Source: Isohypsibius dastychi (Eukaryota; Tardigrada; Eutardigrada; Parachela; Isohypsibiidae). Taken from it: a DNA stretch of 14,103 bases. Positions 1-9,920 of the stretch are shown here, piece after piece; position 1 is the stretch's first letter; the number at the start of each line of letters is the position of its first letter. Location: NCBI GenBank assembly GCA_034696485.1, contig JAQIWT010000896.1, positions 1-14,103 on the forward strand, given 5' to 3'. The position numbers were made by a program, and so were the translations under genes. The notes beneath the pieces are model-generated. The model ran no database searches. It saw only the letters and a list, made by a program, of their open reading frames with translations, and had not been told where the DNA came from.

Positions 1-10
1 ATCTTTTCGG

Positions 11-58
11 GTCAACGGAGCCACATTTTCACAGTGCGGGGTCAACGGAGCCACATTT
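11..58 (+). repeat. direct repeat, 18 bp, two copies
   Basis: The 18-mer GTCAACGGAGCCACATTT occurs exactly at 11-28 and again at 41-58, a 30-bp period with a differing 12-bp spacer. It runs straight into the tandem 12-mer array at 61. It looks like the edge of a minisatellite or dispersed repeat that may continue left of the window. Confidence 0.85.
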
Positions 59-60
59 GT

Positions 61-128
61 CGCCCACTCACCCACCCATTCGCCCACTTACTCGCCCACT
101 CACTCGCCCACTCACTCCCCCACTTCCG
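61..128 (+). repeat. tandem array of a 12-bp unit
   Basis: The unit CGCCCACTCACT is reiterated at 81-92 (one change), 93-104 and 105-116, with degenerate copies at 61-72 and 117-128 and an 8-bp partial unit between. This is followed by two copies of a TCCGGTCAYGAC motif at about 125-152. It is a simple minisatellite, not coding. Confidence 0.8.
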
Positions 129-238
129 GTCATGACGTCACCTCCGGTCACGACTTTTTGGTTTTTTTCAAAAAAAAATTTTTTTCCAAACATTTTTTTC
201 AAAAAATTTTCTTTTATCTTTTCAACCTTTCCTGAGAA

Positions 239-249
239 GGGGGGGGGGG
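239..249 (+). repeat. poly-G run (11 bp)
   Basis: Eleven consecutive G directly follow an A/T-rich homopolymer tract. It is one of three G or C runs of 11-12 bp in the window (the others are at 3703-3714 and 4924-4935), all outside exons. Confidence 0.95.
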
Positions 250-538
250 ACAGTATGCCAGGCCGCCTCAGCGAGCCGGGCATGCGCGGCCAAAGCCGCT
301 TTTTGCGAGGAATATTTCACACAAATGTCCTCCACGAAAGTTCACACAATATAACAATATAATATAATATCTTAAACTGCCAAAAGCCATTTCCACAATA
401 AATTTAGACTGAAATCTAGAATAAAACTCGTCAAGAAATGTTTTCTCTACGACGCTGATCTGAACACTTTACAGTAGGTCCATTCCATAAAGGATACGTA
501 GCCGAAATGAATAATACTATTAAATGACGCAATCGTAC

Positions 539-3484
539 CTGGGCTAATAAAACGAATCCTTCGGGATTATCGAGAGGTACTATGGCTCTCTCCAGAGCTT
601 CTACAGCGCCAAAATCTCCCGGGTTTGAACCGGTGCGAATTCGATATTCAATGTGAGCAATATGGAATGAACAGTTTGGATCTCTTGGTTGCTGGAACTC
701 CTGACATTTCCGGAAATCCTCCAGACACTCGGTCAGCTTTCCAAAAATCATGTAGCACTGAAAACACGGCATAACCTTAACAGATTTTCAATGAAAACCA
801 TAAAATTCACCAACTGTTTAATTTTACATAGAAAACTGAAGAAATCCAGGAACTGTTTCAAAATGGCGAACCTGTGCGCGATGGAAGAATATGTCGGGAT
901 TGGTAGGGTCGAAATGTATTGCTTTCGTCAGTTTGGATATGACTTCGTCCGGATCCATCGTTTCTTGCAATGTGATACAGGACAGCTTGATGCGAGCATT
1001 CGACTTTTCCTAAATAAACGAAACAAACCGATTAATGAGCGGAAACATTTCAATACGGAAACAGGTACGTCATAATTCTATAACAGCGAAAAATAATCAC
1101 TTCAAATGAAAATTTGATCCGTTCATAAATTCTTGACCATCAGCATAACTTTCAAAGACTTTGAAAAGGTACAGAACATTTCAAAGCCACAATTTCAAAC
1201 AGAATAAAAACTCTCTTCATTTAAAAATACCAAAACTTTGATTGTATTCGACTTCTATTTCGAATTAATTCGTTCCAGGATCCTGGGCTTGCTGAAAGCT
1301 GATGCAGTCAAATATTCAGACTCACATCCAAAGTAGCATCGGGGTCGCTGACAACATTATTCAAGTCGCTGGTGGCATCTTTCAAATTCCCGAACAGGAA
1401 ATGGATCGTTCCGCGTATAAGCCGAGCCAATTGACGCTTCTTCCCAGGGTAAACAATTGCATCGGACGACTTTTCCAAAGCTTTCTCAAAATCCCCATTT
1501 TGCATCAGTTTTAATGCTTCTCTCAACGGGCTGAAAATGCATAAAATCAAACATCAACAAGAGCGAGCGCATTTCTATTTATTTACTAAAATTAAATACA
1601 AAAGTGGAAAAAAGAACTCGAGGTCGCTCTGAATTTTTTCATGAACGATCGATGTAGATATGAAAATTAATAAGTCTGCAAATAATCTTACTCTTCCGGT
1701 TCGTAAGAATCGAGTTTTTCCATTTCTATTTTTAGTGGATCGCGGTTAAATCCGGTTCCAAATTGGCGAACAAACGACCGGCTGAGCTTGACCTTCTGCT
1801 TCGAGCTCACTCTTTTCTATGGAAATGAGAAAAAATGTCATGAGTTTAAAATACTCAAGTTTCATTTGTTACTGTCATTTCCTCGCGTGCAATTTGAGTT
1901 GCAAGTTGTTGCAGAATTTTCTCCGAGCGATCCTTGAAGTCCTGGTTCTGGAAGTTGGTCAGAACGGAAGCGGCGACAAGATCTAATAAAAAAATAACAA
2001 TGTTGCAAGTTGCAACAACTGCCAAAAAAATAGAAATTTTCGGAAATTCTACAAATGCGGCGAAAATAATCAGTATGATACTAGATAAATTCCAATGACA
2101 TAAATAGATCCAGATCATCAATTTCAATGTGATGACCGGATACAGTTCCAAAACTTTAAAAATTTAAGAAAATCACCGGCCGGTCCACCAGAAACTTTTA
2201 ATGAACCAAATAATTAAGCCAAAAGGTAAACAAGGTATTTGAAATTGGTTGATCGTTTTATATGAATATCAATAACTGAAATAGCACTGCTCAGTTTTAA
2301 TGGTGAAGGGAATTTACCTTGGAATGCTTGATGAATGTTGCCCAACTTTTCATGGCCCCGACTGCGACGACCAAAGGCTTTGGCGTAATGGGGATTAATG
2401 AGAAGAGCGGCATCGCAGTCATCAATTACTTCTTGGTAAAATTTCTGGAAAATAAAGCAGAGAAATTAACAAAGTCGTACGCATTCAACGACAGGATGAC
2501 CATTTCACAAGATTTCAAACAACTAGACAACAAAACCTGAAATGAGCGAACAATTAACGACTTCCGGTAAAACATAAATAAGGCAGCTATTCACAAGCCA
2601 TACAACATATACGATATCAGATAGGGCCGAATGACTTCCGCTTAAAAAACCAGCTTAAAAAACTCATCCGCAATTTCATAAATTTTGCAAAATTAAAAAA
2701 TCCCGAACACATTTCATCCGAAGACAGGAGAAAGCAAGAAAACACTGAACGACGGTTTCCGGTTGAAAAAAATTCCAAAGAATCACCGATTGATACCGCC
2801 AATGTTTTTCAGTCTCAACAACCTGGAGAAATTATTACAAAATCTTACCAATTGTTCGTTGCAAGCAGCTCGATTCTGGAGACTTTGAGAAAGATCATCG
2901 GATATTTGGTTGCTTCTGGCCAAATCAATCGCTTTGGAATAAAACATCTTGGCTTCCGCGTACTTTTTGGCCCGAAATAAATTGTTTCCCTCATTCTTCG
3001 CAGCTAAAATCTGTTCTGCAACGGTTTTCTGCAAAAAAATAAAGAGAAAGTCAATCCAAAACAAATACCCATTCCATCAATTCTTCAGTAAAAGATGCGA
3101 TCCTCAACTACCATCACGTCGTTTTTCCCAACCATTTGCAATGAAAACTTTCAGACTTACTTCTTTTCCAGCAGAAACTGCGCTGAAATCGGGAGACTGG
3201 GTAGAAGAGCGCTCATCTTCAACTCCAGATTTTGAGGAGCCTTGAAGTGTTCCCCGAGCTGGCTTCTTCGTTTTCCTCCCGGAATGTGACCGATTCTGCT
3301 TCCGATAAATATAGTAGCCTGTTGTGATTACTGCTGCCGAAACAGGAACACCAATAGCCAGAGCTACGAGCCATTTTGGCCAAGTCGAAGGAAGAGACCA
3401 GATAATTTCGGAGGATAAATGAGCAGAGGATGACAAAGTGAGCTTGTCCGTTGGAGGAGGCGGAAGTGGAACGTAAGATGACAT
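539..3484 (-). CDS. TOMM70: mitochondrial import receptor subunit TOM70, C-terminus off the left edge
   Basis: This is a Tom70-family receptor of the mitochondrial outer membrane that takes Hsp70/Hsp90-delivered preproteins and passes them to the TOM pore. Eight minus-strand exons join in phase: 3161-3484, 2849-3028, 2318-2444, 1873-1982, 1692-1816, 1326-1530, 872-1009 and 539-757. They give 476 codons from the ATG at 3484. Residues 38-60 are one hydrophobic helix (WLVALAIGVPVSAAVITTGY) followed by a K/R-rich stretch, the family's N-terminal signal anchor. Residues 109-245 form the clamp TPRs: AKNEGNNLF, QNRAA and YAKAFGRRSRGHEKL carry the expected clamp residues N123, N160, K190 and R194. 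Later exons match the family's central linker and C-terminal TPRs (RGTIHFLFGN, AIHFDPTNPDIFFHRAQ). All introns are GT-AG, 56-404 nt. About 100-130 C-terminal residues are missing compared with the vertebrate protein (about 608 aa) and should lie left of position 1. The least certain boundary is the GTAACA donor at 1872. Confidence 0.9.
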
Positions 3485-4386
3485 CCTGACCGCAAACGTG
3501 TGAGTCTAGAGCAGAAAGGATCAGCAGCTAATCGGAATCCTCAGCCATATGAATGAAGATAAATTCGCAATTCCGGAAATTCCGAAGTTGTTTGATATGG
3601 CTTGATTGAGACGCAGGTTCTAGCTTGAATAGTTGGGTTTTTCGCCCCCGCTCAGCGAACACCGCAACATTACAGGACCAGCTGATCGTAAGACAAGATC
3701 ATCCCCCCCCCCCCGAGTGGTCATCCCAAGTGGTCATATAACTGACCCTCCCCCTTCGAAATAACGTCAGAAATAGAACGATTTCGGCAGGTAATTTGTA
3801 AAACATGTCTTGGAACATTGCTGAACATGAAGAAAATCGTCATACATGGCGTTTCAAACGTGTAGTGAGCTGTACAATACCGTATGTAATGAGCGTGTTT
3901 CAGTCGGCTTCACCTCATGTGCTACAACTGCAGATTCTGTTAAAATGGTTCCGGTCACGATATCCAATAAAAGGTCATCGTCACTTTGGCACGTTTTATC
4001 ACGGAATATGTCGGTATAGTACCGTGATTGAGACAATTTCTGCTCTGCAAATGAATATAGTTAATTGGTTTCTGGGTTACAATACCAACCCAACCCCAAT
4101 TTTACACGGTAATTTGCGTCGTTTAGAAGCCTTATGATTTTCGGCTTCAAGAGTCAAAACGATTCATTGGTCCGCGAAATGACACATCTATCACCAGCAT
4201 CATCCTGTTCAATTTCTGGCTTATAATGAGCGTCTTTCTCGTTTGAGCTTTGTTATGTTCGACATGCGCGCTTTCCATGATCCTTTGATCATTATAGATC
4301 ATATTACTGATTACACTACTTGATTGCATGTAACCAGTCCGTTAAGGCAGCTTTAGTTTTCGGAATTCTTTATTTCCGATTCCAAA
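3485..4386. promoter_or_regulatory. head-to-head intergenic spacer holding both promoters
   Basis: The Tom70 ATG (3484, minus) and the cyclase ATG (4387, plus) point away from each other. These 902 bp therefore carry the 5' UTRs and promoters of both genes. I see no clear TATA box in a convincing position. A 12-C run lies at 3703-3714, close to a repeated AGTGGTCAT motif. A 110-codon plus-strand open frame (3805-4137) matches no family I know and is probably chance. Near 3574-3590 there are TTCCGGAAATTCCG-like sites, reminiscent of ETS-type elements; this is a weak motif match. Confidence 0.5.
3703..3714 (+). repeat. poly-C run (12 bp)
   Basis: Twelve consecutive C lie in the intergenic spacer between the two divergent genes. 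This is a homopolymer prone to length error or polymorphism. Confidence 0.95.
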
Positions 4387-7300
4387 ATGGCGAACTCATG
4401 GAAGGTCATCTTCCAGCTGCTATGTATTTCAAGTATCGAGTGTGGTCTCATCCATTTGATTTCGATGAATGTCGGGGATCAGGCTGATCTGGGTTATAAC
4501 ATCTTCGACCCCGCCATCGAAGTGGCTCTGCAGAAAGTCGCAGTCCAATATCCACGAGTCTACTCAAGAATTCGCCGACACAATTATTATGTCCCAGGCA
4601 ATTATTCCTGCGAAGAGTCAAGTGCGGAAATCATCAAAGGCTTCAGAGTTATCTACGAGCTTGGACATGATGACGTCGAAACATCGGAGGGGCAACCGTT
4701 CCCCGTTATTCTAGCACCAGGTTGGAAAAAGAAATGACATTTTGCCGGAGAGTTGTTAATTATGGCTTCTTGGTAGGATGCAGTTTCGAAGTCGTTCCTC
4801 TGGCAGATTTGTCACGAGGTGAGTCGTCGATACAAACACTGTGTTACAGGACATGTGTTTGAAACACATGTCCTGTACATGCAATGCAGTGCAGTCGCGT
4901 ATGATAGGTAACCAACTGGTGCAGGGGGGGGGGGGTAGTGTGTTTGAGAACGGAATACAGAGCATGTCTACCCAAAGTTGTCCACAGCTACTCGAAATCT
5001 AATTATGCTGGCTTACTCAATGCACATTTCAAGTAAGCAGAATTATTTTCGAACAGTTCAATGTATCTGTCCCTTGAATAAAATGAGTAAGAACAAGTCT
5101 GCAGAACTGTTCGACAGAAAAAAAAGTTCTGCTGAGAGCGGTCGTTTTAAATTTTCTCAAGTCATCTTTTTGGACTTTTAAAAAATCTAGCGCATTGGGA
5201 AAGCATGATTACTGGAAGAAAACAACTTTAAACGATTGGTAACATCAAACTTTTTGGCGGAAAATTTTTTGAGAATCCAAGATGCAAGATTGGCTTAGCT
5301 ATCGATCCTGAAGTGAGGGGAAAAACTCTGAAAATGAGGCCCGCTCTGAAAAATTGCTTTGTCATTCTACCACCAAAACTTTTTCCACAAATCAAGGTTT
5401 TGCGCTGTCTGTCTTAGAAAAATCACGGTTATTAAACGGATCATGGGCTTTCAGACACAAAAACAACTGATTGAATTAGCAGTACAGTTTTTGAGATCTG
5501 CCCATGTCCCATGTGAGGACTGTGGACAACTTTGTGTAGACATGCTCTGTAGGTATTCCACGAAAAGTCAAACTGTTTGTATGATCTTTCAAAAGAAAAG
5601 CCGTAAAAAGCAGAAATACGGCTCATCGCTTCTCGAGACGGTGACTTTAGCAGGAAAATTTTGTCGACACTTATACTACAAGAGTACACCACAAATCTCT
5701 GGAATTCTCTTCTCAGGAATCTATCCAAATAAATTTCTATTCTCAGTATTTCAAAAATATTATTGCAGAACTGGATATTGCTCTTCTGGCCAGGTAAGTA
5801 ATAACAAAATAGTTCCGGCTCATCTGCATAATCTTAATGAATGTATTGTACAGCACTGCGTCAGTACTAATAGATCGACAACGTTATCCTACGGGATTAT
5901 CTCTGGCATCGACATCCTACGCTAATTTGGCAAATTCCCTTTTAATGATGTTGCAAAAATTTGGATGGAACAGAGTATCGATCCTTGCTGAGCACGACGG
6001 TGTCACTTACGGAAGTGCAGGGGCTGAAGTCATGTTTGGAATTGTTGACAAAACTTTCAAATCTCAAACGAAAATTAACGTACTGTATCACAAAGTAGAC
6101 ATCACCGATTCCAGAAGTACCAGGAATGTTCTCGAAGCCTGCAGGATCCACAGTACAGGTGAGAGTTTCAACGAATGACACGAAATTTCATATTCGAAAC
6201 CTTGATTCAAACTATGGAGTATCAGCGATGAACAGAATTTTCTCGATCCTAACGCGGAAACTTTCCTGGCAGTAGTGAGCTGCCGGAATAAGAGTTAACT
6301 GACATGGCAGTGCCGTTTTGCAAAGGCATAATGTATTATTGGATTTCCAGTAATTGCAGATGTCAATTTGTCAGAGTTTTGAATTTTGAGTCTGGTTCCG
6401 TAATAAAAAAAATATAAGTCAGGTGTGATTATACGCGGGTTCAAGGATTGTGAAGAGCTGAAGCAGCAAACCTGAGTTTGAACTGAAGATAACCTGAGTT
6501 ATTGATTACAGTTGTCATTGCCGTGTTCCATCCTATGAACTTCAAGACTTTGCTGGTAGGTCTTCACCAACGTGTTCTTCGTCGGCTTTGTAATTTGATG
6601 TGGTTGCATGTTTTAGAAAGCCGGTGACCAACTGGGAATGGCAACGGGGGAGTTTGTAAGGGACAACCTTGTTCCATATTGAATTGGATTGGTTGGTCAG
6701 GAGCTGATTTGTAGGTGTTCATTTTGGCGGCTCATAAGGAATTTGATCCGATTGGCCAGATTCTTTATCCAAACTTGGAGGTAACAGCGACACTAAGAAC
6801 TAAACACCGACTGACTTTTTTCATTGGCAATCATTTTGGTTTTCAATGTGATTGTTCAACGCAAAATAATGGTTCATCCGATTTGCAGCAAGTACCTGCA
6901 ACTGCCGAATTCGCATTCTTCAGCAGTTTTGGCGAAATTAACTGGGATGCTGTGACAGATGAGATGCACGCCATGGCAGAACTTTCCAAAACACGGTACA
7001 ACTGGGACGTTTCAGAGGCCAATGTCGTAAGCCATCGAATTTTTTATTAGTAGAATCTAGTATGTACTATCTGGTTTTACAGCTCAACACAGTGACTCTA
7101 TCAATGTTAGAAAGCATTCTCATGTTCGCTGAAGTAAGTGCCAGAGACTGTGCCGCTCGCATCTCCGGTAACTGGTTCAACACGCTTCAAGGTGGCAAAT
7201 AACACTCTGGATACGCTTTCCAACATGTCCGGACGGGAGTTTATATCGCGCTTCATCGGGAAGACATTCAAATTGTCATCTCGTGACGTCATGGTTGCAC

Positions 7301-9920
7301 CGTCGGGCGCTCGTGTCAATGATATTGCGTTCAAGCAGGTCAGAGCGTCGTCCATGTCCTTTAAGGTAGAGTCCTATCTCTAGCTCCTATCTTTAGGTCA
7401 TATCTCAAACTTCCAGAGAGTTCAGTTTGGAGAAGCTTTTTTAAGGCAGTTGTGTGCTCGCGTCAAACTGATGATTTTTGACTTTAGACTGTGCTTCGAT
7501 TTAATGCGATAAAACGGATGCTGGAAGCCGCCGAGTTTGACATTGAATGGTCTCAAGGAGCCTTTCCGCCGCCGGTGGTTCCCGCATGCGGATTGCGCAA
7601 TGAGATCTGTCAGCAAAATCGTACGTTGCACTCAATGAAACCAACTTGAATATTCTCCCTACATCAGTTGATTCAGAAACCACCGTATATGCCGCATCAA
7701 CCATTGCTGTTATCGTACTGATTGCTTTATTTTCATTCTTCTACTACCGGTAAACATATTATCTATCGTATGTTGTTTACAATGTCCGATACTGTGCATC
7801 ATAGAAAACTACAGAAAGAGGGGATGCAATGGGTGATTCCCGAAACGTTGATTGAGTTGAAACCCACAACAGTTGCAGCAGAGCCGATTGAGATACTGTA
7901 CAACGGTCAACCAGCAACAGTCATACCATTGGATAGTTCACTGACATTGAATGACGTACAAACGGGCAAAATGGCGAAACTTCTCAACAGCGTAATTATT
8001 AAATTCAAATGATGTGCTGAGGTGGTGATACATGTGGTTTTCTGTTAGATGTACCAGTTGAACCACCCCAACCTCGCGACATTCCATGGCTTGCATTGGA
8101 GTAATGTGCACAAGTGTATGTATGGCATAGTTGAATACTGCAAAAAAGCCAACGTTCGAGTTCTGCTTCGCAATGAAGAACTCGAGTTGAATTGGGATTT
8201 TCGATATTCACTCATTCGTGACGTTGTTCGTGTAAGCTCAGTTTTCACGAGCTTGTATGTACGATCTGCGAACATTGCTCTATTATTCAAGGGACTGACT
8301 GCCATCCATAAATCAAAAGTCCGCTATCACGGAGAACTGAGCAGCGTCAACTGCTACTTGGATGGTCATTTCACTGTCAAAATCGCGCTCCATGGATTCG
8401 ATCGGCTGCGGAAGTCTCGCCACACCAGGGACAAAAACGAGAATGCTTGGGATACACTGTCTAACGCCCCAGAACTTGGTGACGGAATGAACGGCCCAAT
8501 GGCGGACATTTTTAGCTTTGGCGTCATTTTATACGAGATCATCACGATATCTACTCCATTCGGCATTTCCGAGTTTGCGTCACCAGGTGAGTGAAAGATT
8601 TTTCCACAAGTTGGAAATGGTTCCAACAAATTTTATTAAAGAGGAAATCGCGATGGCCAGACGGGGTTATATTGATCCGAATTTCTGCACGAATGACGAA
8701 CGCATATCGCCCGAGCTCGGCAGTTTGATCAGAAAGTGTTGGTCGTCCAACCCGATTGCACGGCCAGATATGAAGGAGATTGACTTGGCACTGAGGAAGA
8801 TCTATCCGGGAATTCAACGCAATCTGATCGACAGCTTGATCAAACGACTCGCACACTATAGCCACGAACTCGAAGCTATAGTTTACGAGCGGACAAAGAC
8901 ACTACAAGCAGAGATGCAACGAGTCGACAGCTACCTATGCGAACTAATGCCACCGTAAGTCACTGTCCTCGCCGTTGAAAATGTTGAAATCTCATGTAAA
9001 TTTTTACTTCTAATTGACTTTTGTAGAGAAATCGCTAAGGCTCTGCGTGAAACACAACACATTGAGCCTGTCTTTTTCGATTCTGTCTCAGTCAGTTTCA
9101 GCGACATTCCCATATTGGCGGAGATCTGTGCAGAGTTCTCCCCTGGGCGGACCATGTCTATCCTGGATGAGCTGTGTGGTGTTATGGATCGAGCGCTATC
9201 GAACTACGATGTCTACAAGGTTGAAAACATTCGTGATTGCTACATGGTACAATCCTGAACAATGAAGTCAAATAAGAACTTATTTCTAACATCTCCTTCA
9301 TCAAATACAGATCACCAGTGGGGTCCCAAACAGAAATGGAGACAAACACGCCGCTGAGCTGGTCAGACTCGGACTGCACTGCATCAAAACTGTATGCGAG
9401 CACCCGTTTCTGAATCTCACACAGAATGTGTTGAAAGTCCGGGTCGGTATCAACTCGGGTACGCCATCATTTTTTATCACCAATTGGCGACAGTTCTATC
9501 TCATATTACAGGTCCCTGCATGGCAGGAGTTGTTGGTTCGCGACTACCGCACTACTCATTGTATGTGTATATATGAACCTCAGAATTACTGACGTTTAAT
9601 ATGCATGTTATCAGGTTTGGGGACACTGTGAACACTGCCAGCCGGATGAGTACCAATGGTCAAGGTCGGCCTATTCCTCTCTTGATTCGATCAGGAATGT
9701 TTTTATCGTAGTTTTGTTTTAGAGCTGGTTGTTCAAGTATCAAAGTCAACGGCTGATCTTGTTGCAAAAACAACGTCTTACCATGTTATTCCAAAAGGTT
9801 GCATCAGCGTTAAGGTAGAACGATTCGCTTGGTTAGGTTCTCAAACTGTTTACTGCGTTTCTACTTCAGGGGAAAGGAGACATTGATGTCTTCTGGATTC
9901 AAGATGGACCAGGCATTTAA
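4387..9920 (+). CDS. receptor-type (membrane) guanylyl cyclase, complete, 22 exons, 1009 aa
   Basis: This single-pass receptor makes cGMP from GTP. Exons: 4387-4720, 4777-4818, 4988-5032, 5865-6158, 6512-6555, 6617-6655, 6715-6780, 6889-7026, 7083-7133, 7192-7365, 7488-7620, 7668-7749, 7805-7991, 8049-8231, 8292-8586, 8642-8954, 9027-9246, 9311-9458, 9512-9560, 9615-9664, 9723-9814, 9870-9920. They total 3030 nt with phase kept throughout. Residues 1-20 look like a signal peptide. An ANF-receptor domain fills about 21-440 (VILAPGC, RYPT, FGWNRVSIL). The transmembrane helix is about 459-480. The kinase-homology domain is about 482-755; it lacks the VAIK lysine, has HGE (617-619) for HRD and LHG for DFG, so it is a pseudokinase. 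The dimerisation helix is about 763-803 (ELEAIVYERT). The cyclase domain is about 808-1003: metal aspartates D833 and D877, guanine-pocket E873, N952 and R956, and K995 are present. The usual guanine-pocket Cys is S945, and the GFT loop reads ILA (836-838). The tail after the cyclase domain is very short. The N-terminal exons 2-3 are the least certain. Confidence 0.92.
4845..4877. repeat. perfect inverted repeat, 16-bp arms with 1-nt centre
   Basis: The arm TACAGGACATGTGTTT (4845-4860) and its exact reverse complement (4862-4877) flank a single G. This makes a 33-bp near-perfect palindrome inside intron 2 of the cyclase gene, 47 bp upstream of a 12-G run. In the pre-mRNA it would form a stem whose tip must open to make a loop. 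Confidence 0.95.
4924..4935 (+). repeat. poly-G run (12 bp)
   Basis: Twelve consecutive G in cyclase intron 2, between the palindrome at 4845-4877 and the acceptor at 4987. Confidence 0.95.
5033..5864 (+). other. unusually long intron 3 of the cyclase gene (832 nt)
   Basis: Most introns of this gene are 47-64 nt; this one is 832 nt, from GTAAGC at 5033 to GTCAG at 5864. The flanking exons align continuously with the ANF-receptor core (LAYSMHIS then ILIDRQRYPT), so no exon appears to be missing inside. It contains an inverted repeat at 5049-5114. A 188-codon open frame overlaps the intron and the next exon in a different frame; it matches nothing I know and is likely a chance opening. Confidence 0.7.
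5049..5114. repeat. inverted repeat with 11-bp arms in intron 3
   Basis: TCGAACAGTTC at 5049-5059 is exactly complementary to GAACTGTTCGA at 5104-5114, with a 44-nt spacer. The right arm also overlaps a second, shorter pairing: GCAGAAC at 5101-5107 with GTTCTGC at 5126-5132. The GAACAGTTC core also occurs in the terminal inverted repeats of the element at the right edge of the window. Confidence 0.85.
6781..6888 (+). other. stop-free 108-nt intron (intron 7) or optional 36-codon exon segment
   Basis: The segment begins GTAACA and ends TTGCAG, so it can be an intron. It is also a multiple of three, has no stop, and lies in frame with the exons on both sides. Removing it gives a loop length close to the receptor guanylyl cyclase family; keeping it would add 36 residues to the ligand-binding domain. 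I treat it as spliced in the 1009-aa model. Confidence 0.55.

Larger units (their letters stand above)
1..538. other. repeat-rich tract, probably intronic to the Tom70 gene
   Basis: No exon could be recognised here. The Tom70 gene on the minus strand ends its last visible exon at 539 with a clean GTACG donor, and about 100-130 residues of the family's C-terminal TPR region are still missing. The tract is therefore most simply the start of a long intron whose downstream exons lie left of the window. It holds a 30-bp-spaced direct repeat, a tandem 12-mer array, an A/T-homopolymer tract (about 160-225), an 11-G run at 239-249 and an AATAT-rich stretch at 345-372. A minus-strand open frame of about 63 codons follows a possible acceptor near 459, but it does not look like a TPR. 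Confidence 0.5.

Noticed and set aside
272-459. Minus-strand open frame of about 63 codons after a possible acceptor near 459, as a last Tom70 exon
   Set aside because: It joins in phase but shows no TPR pattern and no match to the family's C-terminal region, and it runs into simple repeats.
3805-4137. 110-codon plus-strand open frame in the intergenic spacer
   Set aside because: No recognisable domain, signal or splice context; it overlaps an equally plausible antisense frame and sits in the promoter spacer.
5851-5864. Alternative acceptor TACAG at 5853 for cyclase exon 4
   Set aside because: It would start the exon in the wrong phase after exon 3; the CAG at 5862-5864 keeps phase and aligns with the family.
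5359-5925. 188-codon plus-strand open frame in the cyclase region
   Set aside because: It lies mostly in intron 3 and overlaps exon 4 in another frame; the exon 4 frame matches the ANF-receptor domain clearly.
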